Shown here: positions 26,440 through 34,758 of the stretch, piece by piece
How the letters are laid out: the number at the start of each line of letters is the position of its first letter
How positions within the stretch are numbered: the stretch's first letter is position 1
NCBI RefSeq assembly: GCF_000378445.1
Contig: NZ_KB899725.1
Location: 1-55,974 of the forward strand
Direction of reading: 5' to 3'
Source: Deinococcus aquatilis DSM 23025
GTDB lineage: Bacteria; Deinococcota; Deinococci; Deinococcales; Deinococcaceae
DNA length: 55,974 nt
Translations under genes and position numbers: made by a program
Notes under the pieces: generated by a model
Databases searched by the model: none
Seen by the model: only the letters and a program-made list of their open reading frames with translations
Told to the model about the DNA's origin: nothing

Positions 26440-28272
26440 ATGACCACCGCCCCCACCCAACCTACCCTCCCCACTTCCGACAAAACGTTTGCCCTCTCCA
26501 AGCGCCTGTTCGTGTACCGTCCGGCCCTGTTCGCCTTCAATCTGCTGATGTGGGGCATGGTTCACGCCTCGCCCGCGCTGCTCACGTTGGCGGTCAGCGG
26601 GGTCTTCCGGCAACTGGAGGCCGCCGACAAACTGCGGCTGGCAGGCACGTCTAGCGCCGGAAATCTGGAACCGCTGATTGCTGCCGCGTGGGTGGCGGTG
26701 GGTTGGTTCGCCTTCGTGCGGGTCAGCCGATTCGGGATTTTTTATGGGGCGTTCCGGGCGTGGATAGAGCTGTGGTACACCCTTGACGCGTTGGTGCGCC
26801 GCAACATGCTGGGCTACCTGCTGACCGCCCGCCGCGCCCGCCGCCTGCCCGATACGCCCGCCGAGGCCGTGACCCGCTTCCGCGACGATGTGGACGATGT
26901 GGCCGGATACACCGAAGTCTGGGTGGACGGCTGGGGCTTCGTGGCGTATTCGGTGATCGCCATTACCCTGATGGCCCGCATAGACCCCCTGATCACGCTG
27001 CTGGTGTGTGCGCCGCTGCTGCTGATGGTGGTGTTCGTGCAGCGCCTCTCGCCCATCATTCGCACCTACCGCCGCCGGATGCGCGAGGCCACGGGCCGCG
27101 TGACCGACTTTATCGGGGAAACCTTCGGGGCCGTGAGCGCTGTGAAACTGGCCGCCCGTGAGGGGCAGATGGTGTCTCACCTGATCAAACTGGGCGAGGT
27201 GCGCCGCTCTGCCGCCCTGCGCGACGTGCTGCTGACCGAGCTGATCCGGGGCGTGAACACCAACATGGTGAATATCGCTGTGGGGCTGGTGCTGCTGCTG
27301 GGGGCCAACAAGATTCGCGGCGGGGCGCTGGATGTGGCCGACTTCGTGTTGTTTATCGGCCTGCTGCCGCGCCTGACCGGAAGCATGGGCTTTTTTGGCG
27401 ACGCGATTGCCCGCCACCGCCGCACCGGGGTCAGCTATGACCGCATGAACCGCCTGCTGCAAGACGCCCCGCGTGACCAGACCGTGCAGCATCATCCCGT
27501 GTACCTGCACGCCGACCCGCCCGCGCCCGCCGTGTCTGCCGAACCTGCCCAGCCCCTAGAGGAACTGCGCGTGGACGGCCTGACTGCCCTGCATCCCAGC
27601 GGCATGGGCCTGCGCGACGCCAGCTTCCGCGTGCGCCGGGGAGAATTCGTGGTGGTCACGGGGCGCATCGGCAGCGGCAAAACCACCCTGCTTCGGGCGC
27701 TGCTGGGCCTGATTCCCAGCGAGTCGGGCACGGTGTCCTGGAACGGGCAAGCGGTAGAAGACCCGGCCTCGTTCCTCGTGCCGCCCCACAGCGCCTATAC
27801 CGCCCAGATTCCCAACCTGTTCAGCGATAGCCTGCGCGAAAATGTCCTGAGTGGCAGCGCCCCGGATCGCCTGAGCCGTGCCGTGCGTCTGGCGGTGCTG
27901 GAACCCGATGTAGAGCAGTTGGGCAACGGGCTGGATACTCCGGTGGGCGCACGCGGCGTCAAACTCAGCGGCGGGCAGGTGCAGCGGGCGGCGGTGGCCC
28001 GGATGCTGGCCCGCGACGCCGATCTGCTGGTCTTCGACGACGTGAGCAGCGCTCTGGACGCCCGCACCGAAGCTGTGCTGTGGGACGGCCTGTTTGCCGA
28101 AACCGACGCCACCTGCCTCGTGGTGTCTCACCGCCGCGCCGCCCTGACCCGCGCAGACCGAATCCTGCTGATGGAGGGCGGGCGCATCACCGACGAAGGC
28201 ACGCTGGCCGAGTTGCTGGAACGCAGTGAAGAAATGCGGGCGCTGTGGGCGGAGGATGGGGGAGAGGGGTAG
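26440..28272 (+). CDS. ABC exporter half-transporter, subunit 2 (degenerate Walker B, canonical signature)
   Basis: A half-transporter of about 610 residues with an N-terminal six-helix domain and an ATPase domain from about residue 385. Walker A is GRIGSGKTT (about 407-415) and the signature is the canonical LSGGQ. Walker B reads LLVFDDVSS, with Asp where the catalytic Glu normally stands; the H-loop is VSHRRA. This complements subunit 1 and predicts one hydrolytic and one degenerate ATP site in the heterodimer. The ATG at 26440 has CCGGAG before it; the longer frame from 26335 runs through repeat DNA and is rejected. The gene is followed by an AT-rich island. Confidence 0.9.
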   Translation: MTTAPTQPTLPTSDKTFALSKRLFVYRPALFAFNLLMWGMVHASPALLTLAVSGVFRQLEAADKLRLAGTSSAGNLEPLIAAAWVAVGWFAFVRVSRFGIFYGAFRAWIELWYTLDALVRRNMLGYLLTARRARRLPDTPAEAVTRFRDDVDDVAGYTEVWVDGWGFVAYSVIAITLMARIDPLITLLVCAPLLLMVVFVQRLSPIIRTYRRRMREATGRVTDFIGETFGAVSAVKLAAREGQMVSHLIKLGEVRRSAALRDVLLTELIRGVNTNMVNIAVGLVLLLGANKIRGGALDVADFVLFIGLLPRLTGSMGFFGDAIARHRRTGVSYDRMNRLLQDAPRDQTVQHHPVYLHADPPAPAVSAEPAQPLEELRVDGLTALHPSGMGLRDASFRVRRGEFVVVTGRIGSGKTTLLRALLGLIPSESGTVSWNGQAVEDPASFLVPPHSAYTAQIPNLFSDSLRENVLSGSAPDRLSRAVRLAVLEPDVEQLGNGLDTPVGARGVKLSGGQVQRAAVARMLARDADLLVFDDVSSALDARTEAVLWDGLFAETDATCLVVSHRRAALTRADRILLMEGGRITDEGTLAELLERSEEMRALWAEDGGEG

Positions 28273-28301
28273 CTGATCGATAAATGACTACCGGACAGCT
28301 A

Positions 28302-28330
28302 TTGACACTTTTGGTGAGAAAATCTACATT
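28302..28330 (+). promoter_or_regulatory. sigma-70-type promoter of the AT-rich island
   Basis: TTGACA (28302-28307), 17 bases, then TACATT (28325-28330). It lies about 100 bases before the start of the broken lipoprotein gene and has the right direction and spacing. Confidence 0.5.
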
Positions 28331-28427
28331 CTCCGCACACTGCTGACTGTCAGTACATATCAGTGGTGACAGGTGGAAACTTAAGTGGGCATCTGAACAC
28401 TTTAGGTTTTGTCGTCTGAGGAGACAA

Positions 28428-29532
28428 ATGAAAAAAATTTCCGTTGTTGGAATCCTTATGCTTGGCCTACTCTCAGGATGTCAGCGTATACCTAATGAAA
28501 TTGTTAACTCACAGAACATAGAAGCTTTAGATAGAAACGAACTAGGTTCTATTGTGGAAAACTGGTTCTTAGCTCGTGACGCTATGTATCTAGAGTACAA
28601 TAGTCATATATCGAGCCAAAGTCTATCGGCTCTTGCGATAGGGGGCGCCACTCTGAAAGAATTAAAGATAGAACTAGACTCATCTCGTCAAGTTGGAATG
28701 ACATTTACGAAAGCTGATACAGATTTTGTTATTGAAGATAATCCCAGTGAAGATAAAGTTTTTGTCTCGGCTAGTACTTAATTGATATACAAAAAGGATG
28801 GTTTCCAAGATGAGATGGGTGAAGGTGGAGTCTATGTTTTTTCCCTTATTCGATTGCCTAATGGAAAACCTGAAATTTCGAATGTCGAGAAGCTAGACTA
28901 CAGCAATCATCTGATTTCTAAATTCAAATCTCTTGTGAAAACCAGACAGTCATTTATAGATGAAAATACACCAAAACAAATTCAATAAATCCTCAGAGTA
29001 TAACTTATAGTAGAACGGCTGCTGCTGCTTATGCGCTCACATGGGGAGGGGTGCCAATCCAGCGTACAATAACTATACTTCAAGTGGTGGAGATTGTACA
29101 AATTTCGTCTCTCAAATGCTAAAAGCTGGCGGTTGGAATGAAATAGGGATAGACCCGAATAGCCCCTCCAGCTGGTTTTATAAACAAGACACGCGAACTT
29201 GGATAGGAACAACAAATGAAAATTCCGCTAAGGCTTGGCGTCTAGTTGTTGATTGGGCGAATTTCGCCAATTCGAGTTTTTCCAGAGTCAGTAGAGTAGC
29301 AACAAGCAGTCAAGTTAGTGTAGGGGATGTCATACAAGCAGATTGGACTAACGATGGTAGGCTTGACCATACCATCGTTGTTAGCAAAATTTTATCGAGC
29401 GGCGAACCAGCCGTTGCAGGACATAACAATCCGCATGTTTCTACTCCATTTAGTGAGTTTAAGCAAACTGCCCAAAATGCCAATCCGGGTTATACTCAAA
29501 GATACGTCTTTTATCATATTATCGGAACCTGA
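28428..29532 (+). pseudogene. decayed lipoprotein with C-terminal amidase_6-type domain
   Basis: The coding frame starts at ATG 28428 with a lipoprotein signal (LLSGC, Cys18). It is interrupted by an in-frame TAA at 28779-28781 and continues in the same frame to 28988. The conserved YSRTAAAAYALTWGG block near 29006-29050 is in a second frame. The domain core GANPAYNNYTSSGGDCTNFVSQ from 29050 on is in a third frame and runs to 29532 with HTIVV and AGHNN. Joining the pieces gives about 368 residues with the layout of amidase_6 proteins (putative cysteine amidases; Cys in GGDCTNFVSQ, His in DHT). Two single-base losses, in an A-run near 28970 and a G-run at 29048-29051, plus the stop account for all breaks. 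The DNA is strikingly AT-rich compared with its surroundings, so it was probably acquired and then inactivated. Confidence 0.8.
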
Positions 29533-29603
29533 GTCCAACTTATAGAGCGTTAGACTTGCTTTCAGTGCAAGCTACAAATAGTTCCAGCAATCTCCATCAC
29601 CAG

Positions 29604-29633
29604 CCTTGACTCAGAACATGCCCTGAGTCAAGG
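29604..29633. repeat. perfect 11-bp inverted repeat at the island's right edge
   Basis: CCTTGACTCAG (29604-29614) and CTGAGTCAAGG (29623-29633) with an 8-base loop. It lies between the decayed gene (plus strand) and the MFS gene end (minus strand). There is no U-run on either side, so a classical terminator is doubtful, but it may stop or protect both converging transcripts. Confidence 0.6.
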
Positions 29634-29651
29634 GTTGCCGATTGCGATTCT

Positions 29652-30920
29652 TCATGAGCGCTCTCCCATTCCCCTAAGCGCCCACCGCAGCCCCGCCGCC
29701 GTAACCAGACCCACCGCCATCAGCGTGAGCCAGGGCAGCGTGGGCAGGTTCAGACTTGCGCCCGCATCGACCAGTAGCCCGCCCAAAAAGTTGCCCAGTG
29801 CGCCGCCCACGCCGAGGCTGATGGCGCTGAAGCCGAAATAGCTTCCCACCCGGCCCTCGGGGGCAAGGCGGGCGGTCAAGGTTTGTTGGGTGGGGTAGAC
29901 CAGCATCGTGCCCAGCGAATACAGCACCACGCAGGCCAGCAGTTGCGGAAAGGTGGCGGCAAATCCCATCAGGCCCAGCGCGGCGGCCACCAGCACCACG
30001 GCGGTCACGAGGGCGGGGCGCGTGGGAATGTGGCGTTCCACCAGCCTCAGCAGCGGGTATTGCAGCAGCACGGCAAGGCCCGCGCTCAGGCCGTACAGCG
30101 GGCCAGTGGCGGCGGGGCCAGCCAGCGCCACGGCCTTCAGGGTCACGGCCACATTCAGTTGGGTACTGAGCAAAAAGTAGCCGCACAGCACCAGCGTAAA
30201 GCGCCGGAATACGCGGTCTTTCAGGGCGATTCTGAGGCCGTCCATGCTGCTTGCACCTGCCACACGCGCTGGCGGCGTCATCCGGGGCAGCGTGAGGGCC
30301 AGTACCACGAAGGCCACCAGATATACGCTGCTGGCCCACAGCGCCGCCGTGCGGAAGCCCACGCCCGACAGCCACGCGCCCAGCAGCGGCCCCACCACCA
30401 TCCCCAGGTTTCCGGCAATGCTGATCAGGCTGAACATCCGGCCCCGGTGTTCAGGACGGGTCACGGCGGTGATGGCAGAACTTTTGGGCGCATCGAACAG
30501 GCCGCCGCCGATGCCTGCCAGAACCGAGGCAGCCAGCAGCACGCCGAACGACCCGGCAAAGCCCATCCAGCCGAAGCCGAGAGTACGAATCAGGCAGCCC
30601 GCCAGAATCAGCGGCTTCGGCCCGATGCGGTCGGCCCACGCGCCGCCAAACACGGTCAGTCCCTGCTGGGTCAGTTGCCGGACCCCCAGCACGATGCCCA
30701 CGCTGGCTGCCGCCCACCCCAGCCCTTCCACAAAATGCACCGTGATCAGCGGAATGACCAGAAAAAACCCGCCCCACATCAGGAATGTGACCCCGATCAG
30801 GCCCAGTTGAGCAGGGGAGGGCCGGAAGGGACCGGGCAGGCCCGTCTTCGTGGCCGGAACTTGATCAGCCGGAACTTGGTCAACACTGGGGGCCGGGGCT
30901 GGAGTAGGCGGGCGGGTCAC
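29652..30920 (-). CDS. major facilitator superfamily transporter (DHA1 multidrug-type)
   Basis: A 12-helix transporter of about 422 residues after a Pro-rich cytoplasmic leader of about 35 residues. The MFS loop 2-3 signature appears as GGAWADRIGPKPLILAG, and motif C-like residues appear in AGNLGMVVGPLLGAWL, typical of antiporters of the DHA1 drug-efflux group such as MdtH. A GTG at 30920 is taken as the start; a further GTG lies at 30944, so the exact N terminus is open. The substrate is not predictable. The neighbouring FMN reductase gene is on the same strand about 140 bases upstream but has no overlap. Confidence 0.87.
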   Translation of the reverse strand: MTRPPTPAPAPSVDQVPADQVPATKTGLPGPFRPSPAQLGLIGVTFLMWGGFFLVIPLITVHFVEGLGWAAASVGIVLGVRQLTQQGLTVFGGAWADRIGPKPLILAGCLIRTLGFGWMGFAGSFGVLLAASVLAGIGGGLFDAPKSSAITAVTRPEHRGRMFSLISIAGNLGMVVGPLLGAWLSGVGFRTAALWASSVYLVAFVVLALTLPRMTPPARVAGASSMDGLRIALKDRVFRRFTLVLCGYFLLSTQLNVAVTLKAVALAGPAATGPLYGLSAGLAVLLQYPLLRLVERHIPTRPALVTAVVLVAAALGLMGFAATFPQLLACVVLYSLGTMLVYPTQQTLTARLAPEGRVGSYFGFSAISLGVGGALGNFLGGLLVDAGASLNLPTLPWLTLMAVGLVTAAGLRWALRGMGERS

Positions 30921-31079
30921 GGGCACGAGGCTACACCCGCACACCGCTCTGAGCGGGCAAGGCGTTCAGGGTGCGGGGACAGGCAACAGCGAGTCATCAA
31001 AGACAGCAAAAAGCAGAGGAAGCACAAAAAGCAGAGACAGCACTGGGCCGCCTCTGCTCAACTGGTCAGTGCTTCTGGC

Positions 31080-31658
31080 TTACGCTTCCCGCGCCGCGTT
31101 CAGGGCGTTGGCCCACCACACCACTTCATCCAGCAGGGTATTCACGCTGGGCAGCAGGTGGGTCAGTTCGGAGAGGTCTTTGCCCTGCTGCCACACGGCA
31201 AAAAAGTCTGCGCCCTGAATGTTGACGCTGGTGCGGGTGGGGGCCATCTGGAGTTCCACGGCGATCATCCGGAGCTGTTCGATGGCCCGTGCCGCACCTA
31301 CCGAACCGTACCCCACGAAGGCGGCGGGCTTTTTGTTCCATTCGGGGTAGGCGTAGTCCATCGCGTTTTTCAGCACGCCAGTGGGCGCGTGATTGTACTC
31401 GGCAGTGATAAAAATGTAGCCGTCAAACTCGGTCAGCTTCTTTTGCCAGCGCTGGGCCACCTCATTCTGAGCGGGTGCGTAGAGGTTGGAAGCCACTTCA
31501 TCAAAGAAAGGCATCGGGAAATCGCGCAGGTCCACGACTTCAAATTCGGCGTCGGTGCGCTGCGAGGCCAGCCCCGAAAACCACGCGGTGGGCTTGTCGG
31601 CAAAGCGGGCGGCGCGGGTGCTGCTGACGATGATGGCAAGTTTAGGCAGACGGGGCAT
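31080..31658 (-). CDS. NADPH-dependent FMN reductase family protein
   Basis: A 192-residue flavodoxin-like oxidoreductase. The FMN phosphate-binding loop is at the N terminus (IIVSSTRAARFADKPTAWF). The central TAEYNHAPTGVLKNAMDYAY motif matches chromate and azo reductases of the NADPH-dependent FMN reductase family. It reduces FMN, quinones or similar acceptors with NAD(P)H; the physiological role may be protection from quinone or metal stress. The ATG at 31658 has an AGGAGAC-like ribosome site before it. A TTGACA-type promoter can be seen upstream, divergent from the metallo-hydrolase gene. Confidence 0.88.
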   Translation of the reverse strand: MPRLPKLAIIVSSTRAARFADKPTAWFSGLASQRTDAEFEVVDLRDFPMPFFDEVASNLYAPAQNEVAQRWQKKLTEFDGYIFITAEYNHAPTGVLKNAMDYAYPEWNKKPAAFVGYGSVGAARAIEQLRMIAVELQMAPTRTSVNIQGADFFAVWQQGKDLSELTHLLPSVNTLLDEVVWWANALNAAREA

Positions 31659-31716
31659 AGAGTCTCCTTGAATCGCTCTGAACAGGGCCGAGGCGTTCGA
31701 CCTACTTAGGATTTAC

Positions 31717-31746
31717 TCTACATCAAACGATCAAGCAGTCTGTCAA
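31717..31746 (-). promoter_or_regulatory. putative promoter of the FMN reductase gene
   Basis: On the minus strand TTGACA (31746-31741) is followed after 18 bases by TGTAGA (31722-31717). The transcript would start about 50 bases before the ATG. The -10 hexamer is weak. Confidence 0.4.
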
Positions 31747-31790
31747 ATAAAGTTAAGCGCGGGTTAATCCCTTCGGCTACTCTGCCGGGT

Positions 31791-32693
31791 ATGGCCTCTG
31801 CCCTGCTGCCCCTCGCCCCCGGTGTGCATTACTTTCCCGCTGCCGTCAACAGTGTGCTGGTCGAAGATGGCCGGGGCGGGGCGCTGATCATCGATACCGG
31901 GCTGGACGAATCGCACGCCCGCAAGCTGCTGCGGGCCATGACGGACGCCGAACTGCAGCCCACCGGAATCCTGAACACGCACAGCCACGCCGACCACCAC
32001 GGCGGCAACAGCTTTATTCTCAAGCGTTTTCCAGAACTCAAAATCTTTGCGCCGCCTCTGGAGAACGCCGTGATCACGCACCCGATTCTGGAACCCATCA
32101 CGCTGTTCGGGGCGCGGCCTCCCGCCGACCTGCAAAACAAATTTCTGTTGGCCCCGCCCAGCCCCGCCCGTCTCGCGCCTGAACCCGGCCTGACGCGCAT
32201 AGGCGGCGCAGATATAGAGCTGCTGGAAGTCGCCGGACACGCCTCCATGATGTACGCCGTGCGCATTGGAGACGTGCTGTACGCTGCCGACGCACTATTT
32301 GGGCCAGAAGCCCTGCAAAAGCACCCGCTGACCTTCTGTGCCGATTCGGGCCTGCAAAAAGAGGCGGCAGCGCGGCTGGGCGAGCTGGAAGGCGTGCGCG
32401 TGGTCTTGCCCGGTCACGGCGACCCGACCTCCGATCTGGCGGGGCTGGTGGCCGCCAACCTCGCCGCCTATGCCCGCACCACCGACGCCGTGCTGCACGC
32501 AGTTCGGGCCGGAGCCGCCACCACCGACGAACTGCTGGCCCGAGTGTGCGACGCGCTGAACATCACCATGACCAATGCGGCTGCGGTGGTGCTGAACCGC
32601 GCTGTGGTGGCCGCCCACCTGACCGAATTGCAGGAGTTGGGCGCGGTAGAGCTGAGCGTGGAAGACAACAGATTGATGTACCGACTGGGCTAG
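31791..32693 (+). CDS. metallo-beta-lactamase-fold hydrolase
   Basis: A 300-residue MBL-fold protein. The metal motif is THSHADHHGG (His64, His66, Asp68, His69). Later ligands are His in EVAGHASMMYAV, Asp in YAADALFG and His in LPGHGDPTSD. The last 80 residues form a helical domain with a winged-helix look, like that of LACTB2-type hydrolases. The reaction is probably thioester, phosphodiester or lactone hydrolysis; sequence alone does not choose. No signal peptide is present. A terminator-like hairpin follows at 32736, separating it from dps. Confidence 0.85.
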   Translation: MASALLPLAPGVHYFPAAVNSVLVEDGRGGALIIDTGLDESHARKLLRAMTDAELQPTGILNTHSHADHHGGNSFILKRFPELKIFAPPLENAVITHPILEPITLFGARPPADLQNKFLLAPPSPARLAPEPGLTRIGGADIELLEVAGHASMMYAVRIGDVLYAADALFGPEALQKHPLTFCADSGLQKEAAARLGELEGVRVVLPGHGDPTSDLAGLVAANLAAYARTTDAVLHAVRAGAATTDELLARVCDALNITMTNAAAVVLNRAVVAAHLTELQELGAVELSVEDNRLMYRLG

Positions 32694-32735
32694 ATGGATT
32701 CAGCCTGATTCTCTCTTCTTTCTCCCGCTGGTCGG

Positions 32736-32766
32736 ATCGAAAACCCAGAAAGCGGGGTTTTTGATC
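32736..32766 (+). terminator. terminator between the MBL-fold gene and dps
   Basis: AAAACCC (32740-32745 region) pairs with GGGTTTTT (32755-32762), and a GATC on each side extends the stem (32736, 32763). The T-run is part of the 3' arm. It separates the metallo-hydrolase gene from the dps promoter. Confidence 0.55.
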
Positions 32767-32770
32767 GGAA

Positions 32771-32798
32771 TTGAGATCAACCCTAAAGAATCTACGTA
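32771..32798 (+). promoter_or_regulatory. putative dps promoter
   Basis: TTGAGA (32771-32776), 16 bases, TACGTA (32793-32798), 36 bases before the dps ATG. Spacing and place fit a sigma-70-type promoter. Confidence 0.5.
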
Positions 32799-32833
32799 TG
32801 GGCGCGGGTGGGGCCGGGGCGTAGGTTAGGGCC

Positions 32834-33460
<627 letters not shown>

Positions 33461-33518
33461 AAACTCCGTTTGAACCACAGGTTCAAGCCGAACGAAGCGA
33501 GCTGGAGCCGTCTGTTTC

Positions 33519-34013
33519 ATGTCCCCCAAATTCGATTACAGCCTGAATTACGCCGACCTTGACCTCCGTGCCCACCCCGAGCTGTACCGGGTGGGTGTCG
33601 GAGAACAGGGCGTGTTGCTGGTGCAGCCGTACAAATCGGAAATTCTTCCCCACTGGCGCTTTGCCACGCCCGACGCCGCCCGAAAGAGCAGCGAAACCAT
33701 CTATGCCCTCTTTCTGGAATACCTGAAAGCGGGCGATTTTGTGGGTGCAGATATGGCCCGCAAATTTTTGCAGATGGGTTTTACCCGCTCGCGCAGATAT
33801 GCCAACCACAAGGGCGGCAAGAAGTACGACGGCCCCGTGCCTGACGACAAAAAGGGCCAGAGTGGAGCGCATGGCCGCGATGAACTGCCCCGCACCCCCG
33901 AAGACCCGGTGAAGGCAGAATCAGCGCGTATTTTTAAGGCCAAATGGGAGGAAGCCGAGGCCAACGCCGAATATGCACGCCTGAAAAAGGAGCACAAGGC
34001 GGCGTATGGCTAG
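33519..34013 (+). CDS. DUF4385 family protein
   Basis: A 164-residue hydrophilic protein fitting DUF4385, a family of unknown function. Conserved-looking stretches are the N-terminal FDYSLNYADLDLRAHPELYRVGVGEQGVLLVQPYKSEILPHWRF-type region, MARKFLQMGFTRSRRYANHKGGKKY in the centre, and a highly charged helical C terminus. The middle is rich in Arg and Lys, which would allow nucleic-acid contact, but no motif proves it. It directly follows dps in the same direction and may be co-transcribed with it. Confidence 0.75.
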   Translation: MSPKFDYSLNYADLDLRAHPELYRVGVGEQGVLLVQPYKSEILPHWRFATPDAARKSSETIYALFLEYLKAGDFVGADMARKFLQMGFTRSRRYANHKGGKKYDGPVPDDKKGQSGAHGRDELPRTPEDPVKAESARIFKAKWEEAEANAEYARLKKEHKAAYG

Positions 34014-34088
34014 GGGCAGTGGGTTTTGCAATTCTGAACAGGAGTTGGCCGCTGCCCGATCTGACCCGAAATCAGGCAAGCGCATAAG

Positions 34089-34117
34089 TTGACTCTGGCT
34101 GCATACCGCGCTATAAT
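34089..34117 (+). promoter_or_regulatory. near-consensus sigma-70 promoter of a very short transcript
   Basis: TTGACT (34089-34094), exactly 17 bases, TATAAT (34112-34117). It is the best promoter match in the window. It points to the right, away from the dps/DUF4385 genes and into the end of the convergent mobA gene, with no open reading frame behind it. Confidence 0.7.
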
Positions 34118-34123
34118 TTCGTC

Positions 34124-34163
34124 AATCAAGTTAAGTTCATCGCCGCCGGAAGGCGGATTTTTT
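34124..34163 (+). ncRNA. candidate short transcript between promoter and terminator
   Basis: If transcription starts about 7 bases after the TATAAT box it would end at the U-run of the hairpin at 34143, giving an RNA of about 40 bases. It has an unpaired leader (TCAATCAAGTTAAGTTC region) and a GGAA tetraloop hairpin. It overlaps the last codons of mobA in antisense by two or three bases only. No coding potential. The existence of a stable RNA is inference from promoter and terminator spacing. Confidence 0.45.
34143..34163 (+). terminator. intrinsic terminator
   Basis: CCGCC, loop GGAA, GGCGG, A, then six T. The U-run overlaps the mobA stop codon (minus strand). It only works on the plus strand, since no U-run follows in the other direction. 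Confidence 0.8.
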
Positions 34164-34758
34164 ATTGTTCTGATGTGTGTGGCGCAATGGCAGCCAGATC
34201 AGCGGGCGTGTTCACGTTCTGCAAAGTCTGCGGCGCAATGCCAGCAACAGTGCACACCGCCTCGGTTTCAGCAGCGGCCCGTAATCTGCGTTCTCCAGCA
34301 TCCAGCAGAGAGGTGATGCGGGCCAGCAGGTCTGTGTGGTACAGCGCGGCCAGGGGTTGTGGGCGGCCTGCGGCGTCCAGCGGTTGCACGCTCAGGGCGT
34401 GCTGGGTGCGTGCGGCGGCCAGGGTGCGCCAGAAATCGGCGGTCAGGCGGGGCAGGTCTACCCCGGTGAAGGCCACCCACCCGGCTCCCCGGAGTTGAAG
34501 AGTGGCGGCCAGCGCCGCTTCCAGCCCGGCCAGCGGGCCTTCGCCGGGGCGGGTGTCGGCCACGGTCTGCCAGCCCAGCAGCGAATATTTGCCGGGAGGA
34601 GCCACCAGCAGGCGCAGGCCACAGCCCTCCAGACTGCGGGCAACATGGCGCAGGAGCGGCTGGCCTTCCAGCAGGGCCAGTGCCTTGTCGCTTCCGAATC
34701 GGCTGGATTGCCCGCCTGCCGTGATCGCTCCGGTCAGTTCGTGAAGTGGGTCATTCAC
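34162..34758 (-). CDS. mobA: molybdenum cofactor guanylyltransferase
   Basis: A protein of about 198 residues that links GMP to molybdopterin to make the bis-MGD form of molybdenum cofactor. The nucleotide loop TGAITAGGQSSRFGSDKALALLEGQPLL is at the N terminus. The metal-site Asp lies in AFTGVDLPRL, and a NVNTPADL C terminus is typical of MobA. The GTG at 34758 is chosen because the longer frame runs into the aldehyde dehydrogenase end; it overlaps that gene by eight bases and is probably translationally coupled. A MoaD-MoaE fusion gene at 54942 belongs to the same pathway. MobA-like IspD or MocA relatives are excluded by the motif set. Confidence 0.88.
   Translation of the reverse strand: MNDPLHELTGAITAGGQSSRFGSDKALALLEGQPLLRHVARSLEGCGLRLLVAPPGKYSLLGWQTVADTRPGEGPLAGLEAALAATLQLRGAGWVAFTGVDLPRLTADFWRTLAAARTQHALSVQPLDAAGRPQPLAALYHTDLLARITSLLDAGERRLRAAAETEAVCTVAGIAPQTLQNVNTPADLAAIAPHTSEQ

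Noticed and set aside
34143..34163. A riboswitch controlling mobA
   Set aside because: The structure is on the opposite strand at the end of mobA, not in its leader, and the hairpin is a simple terminator.
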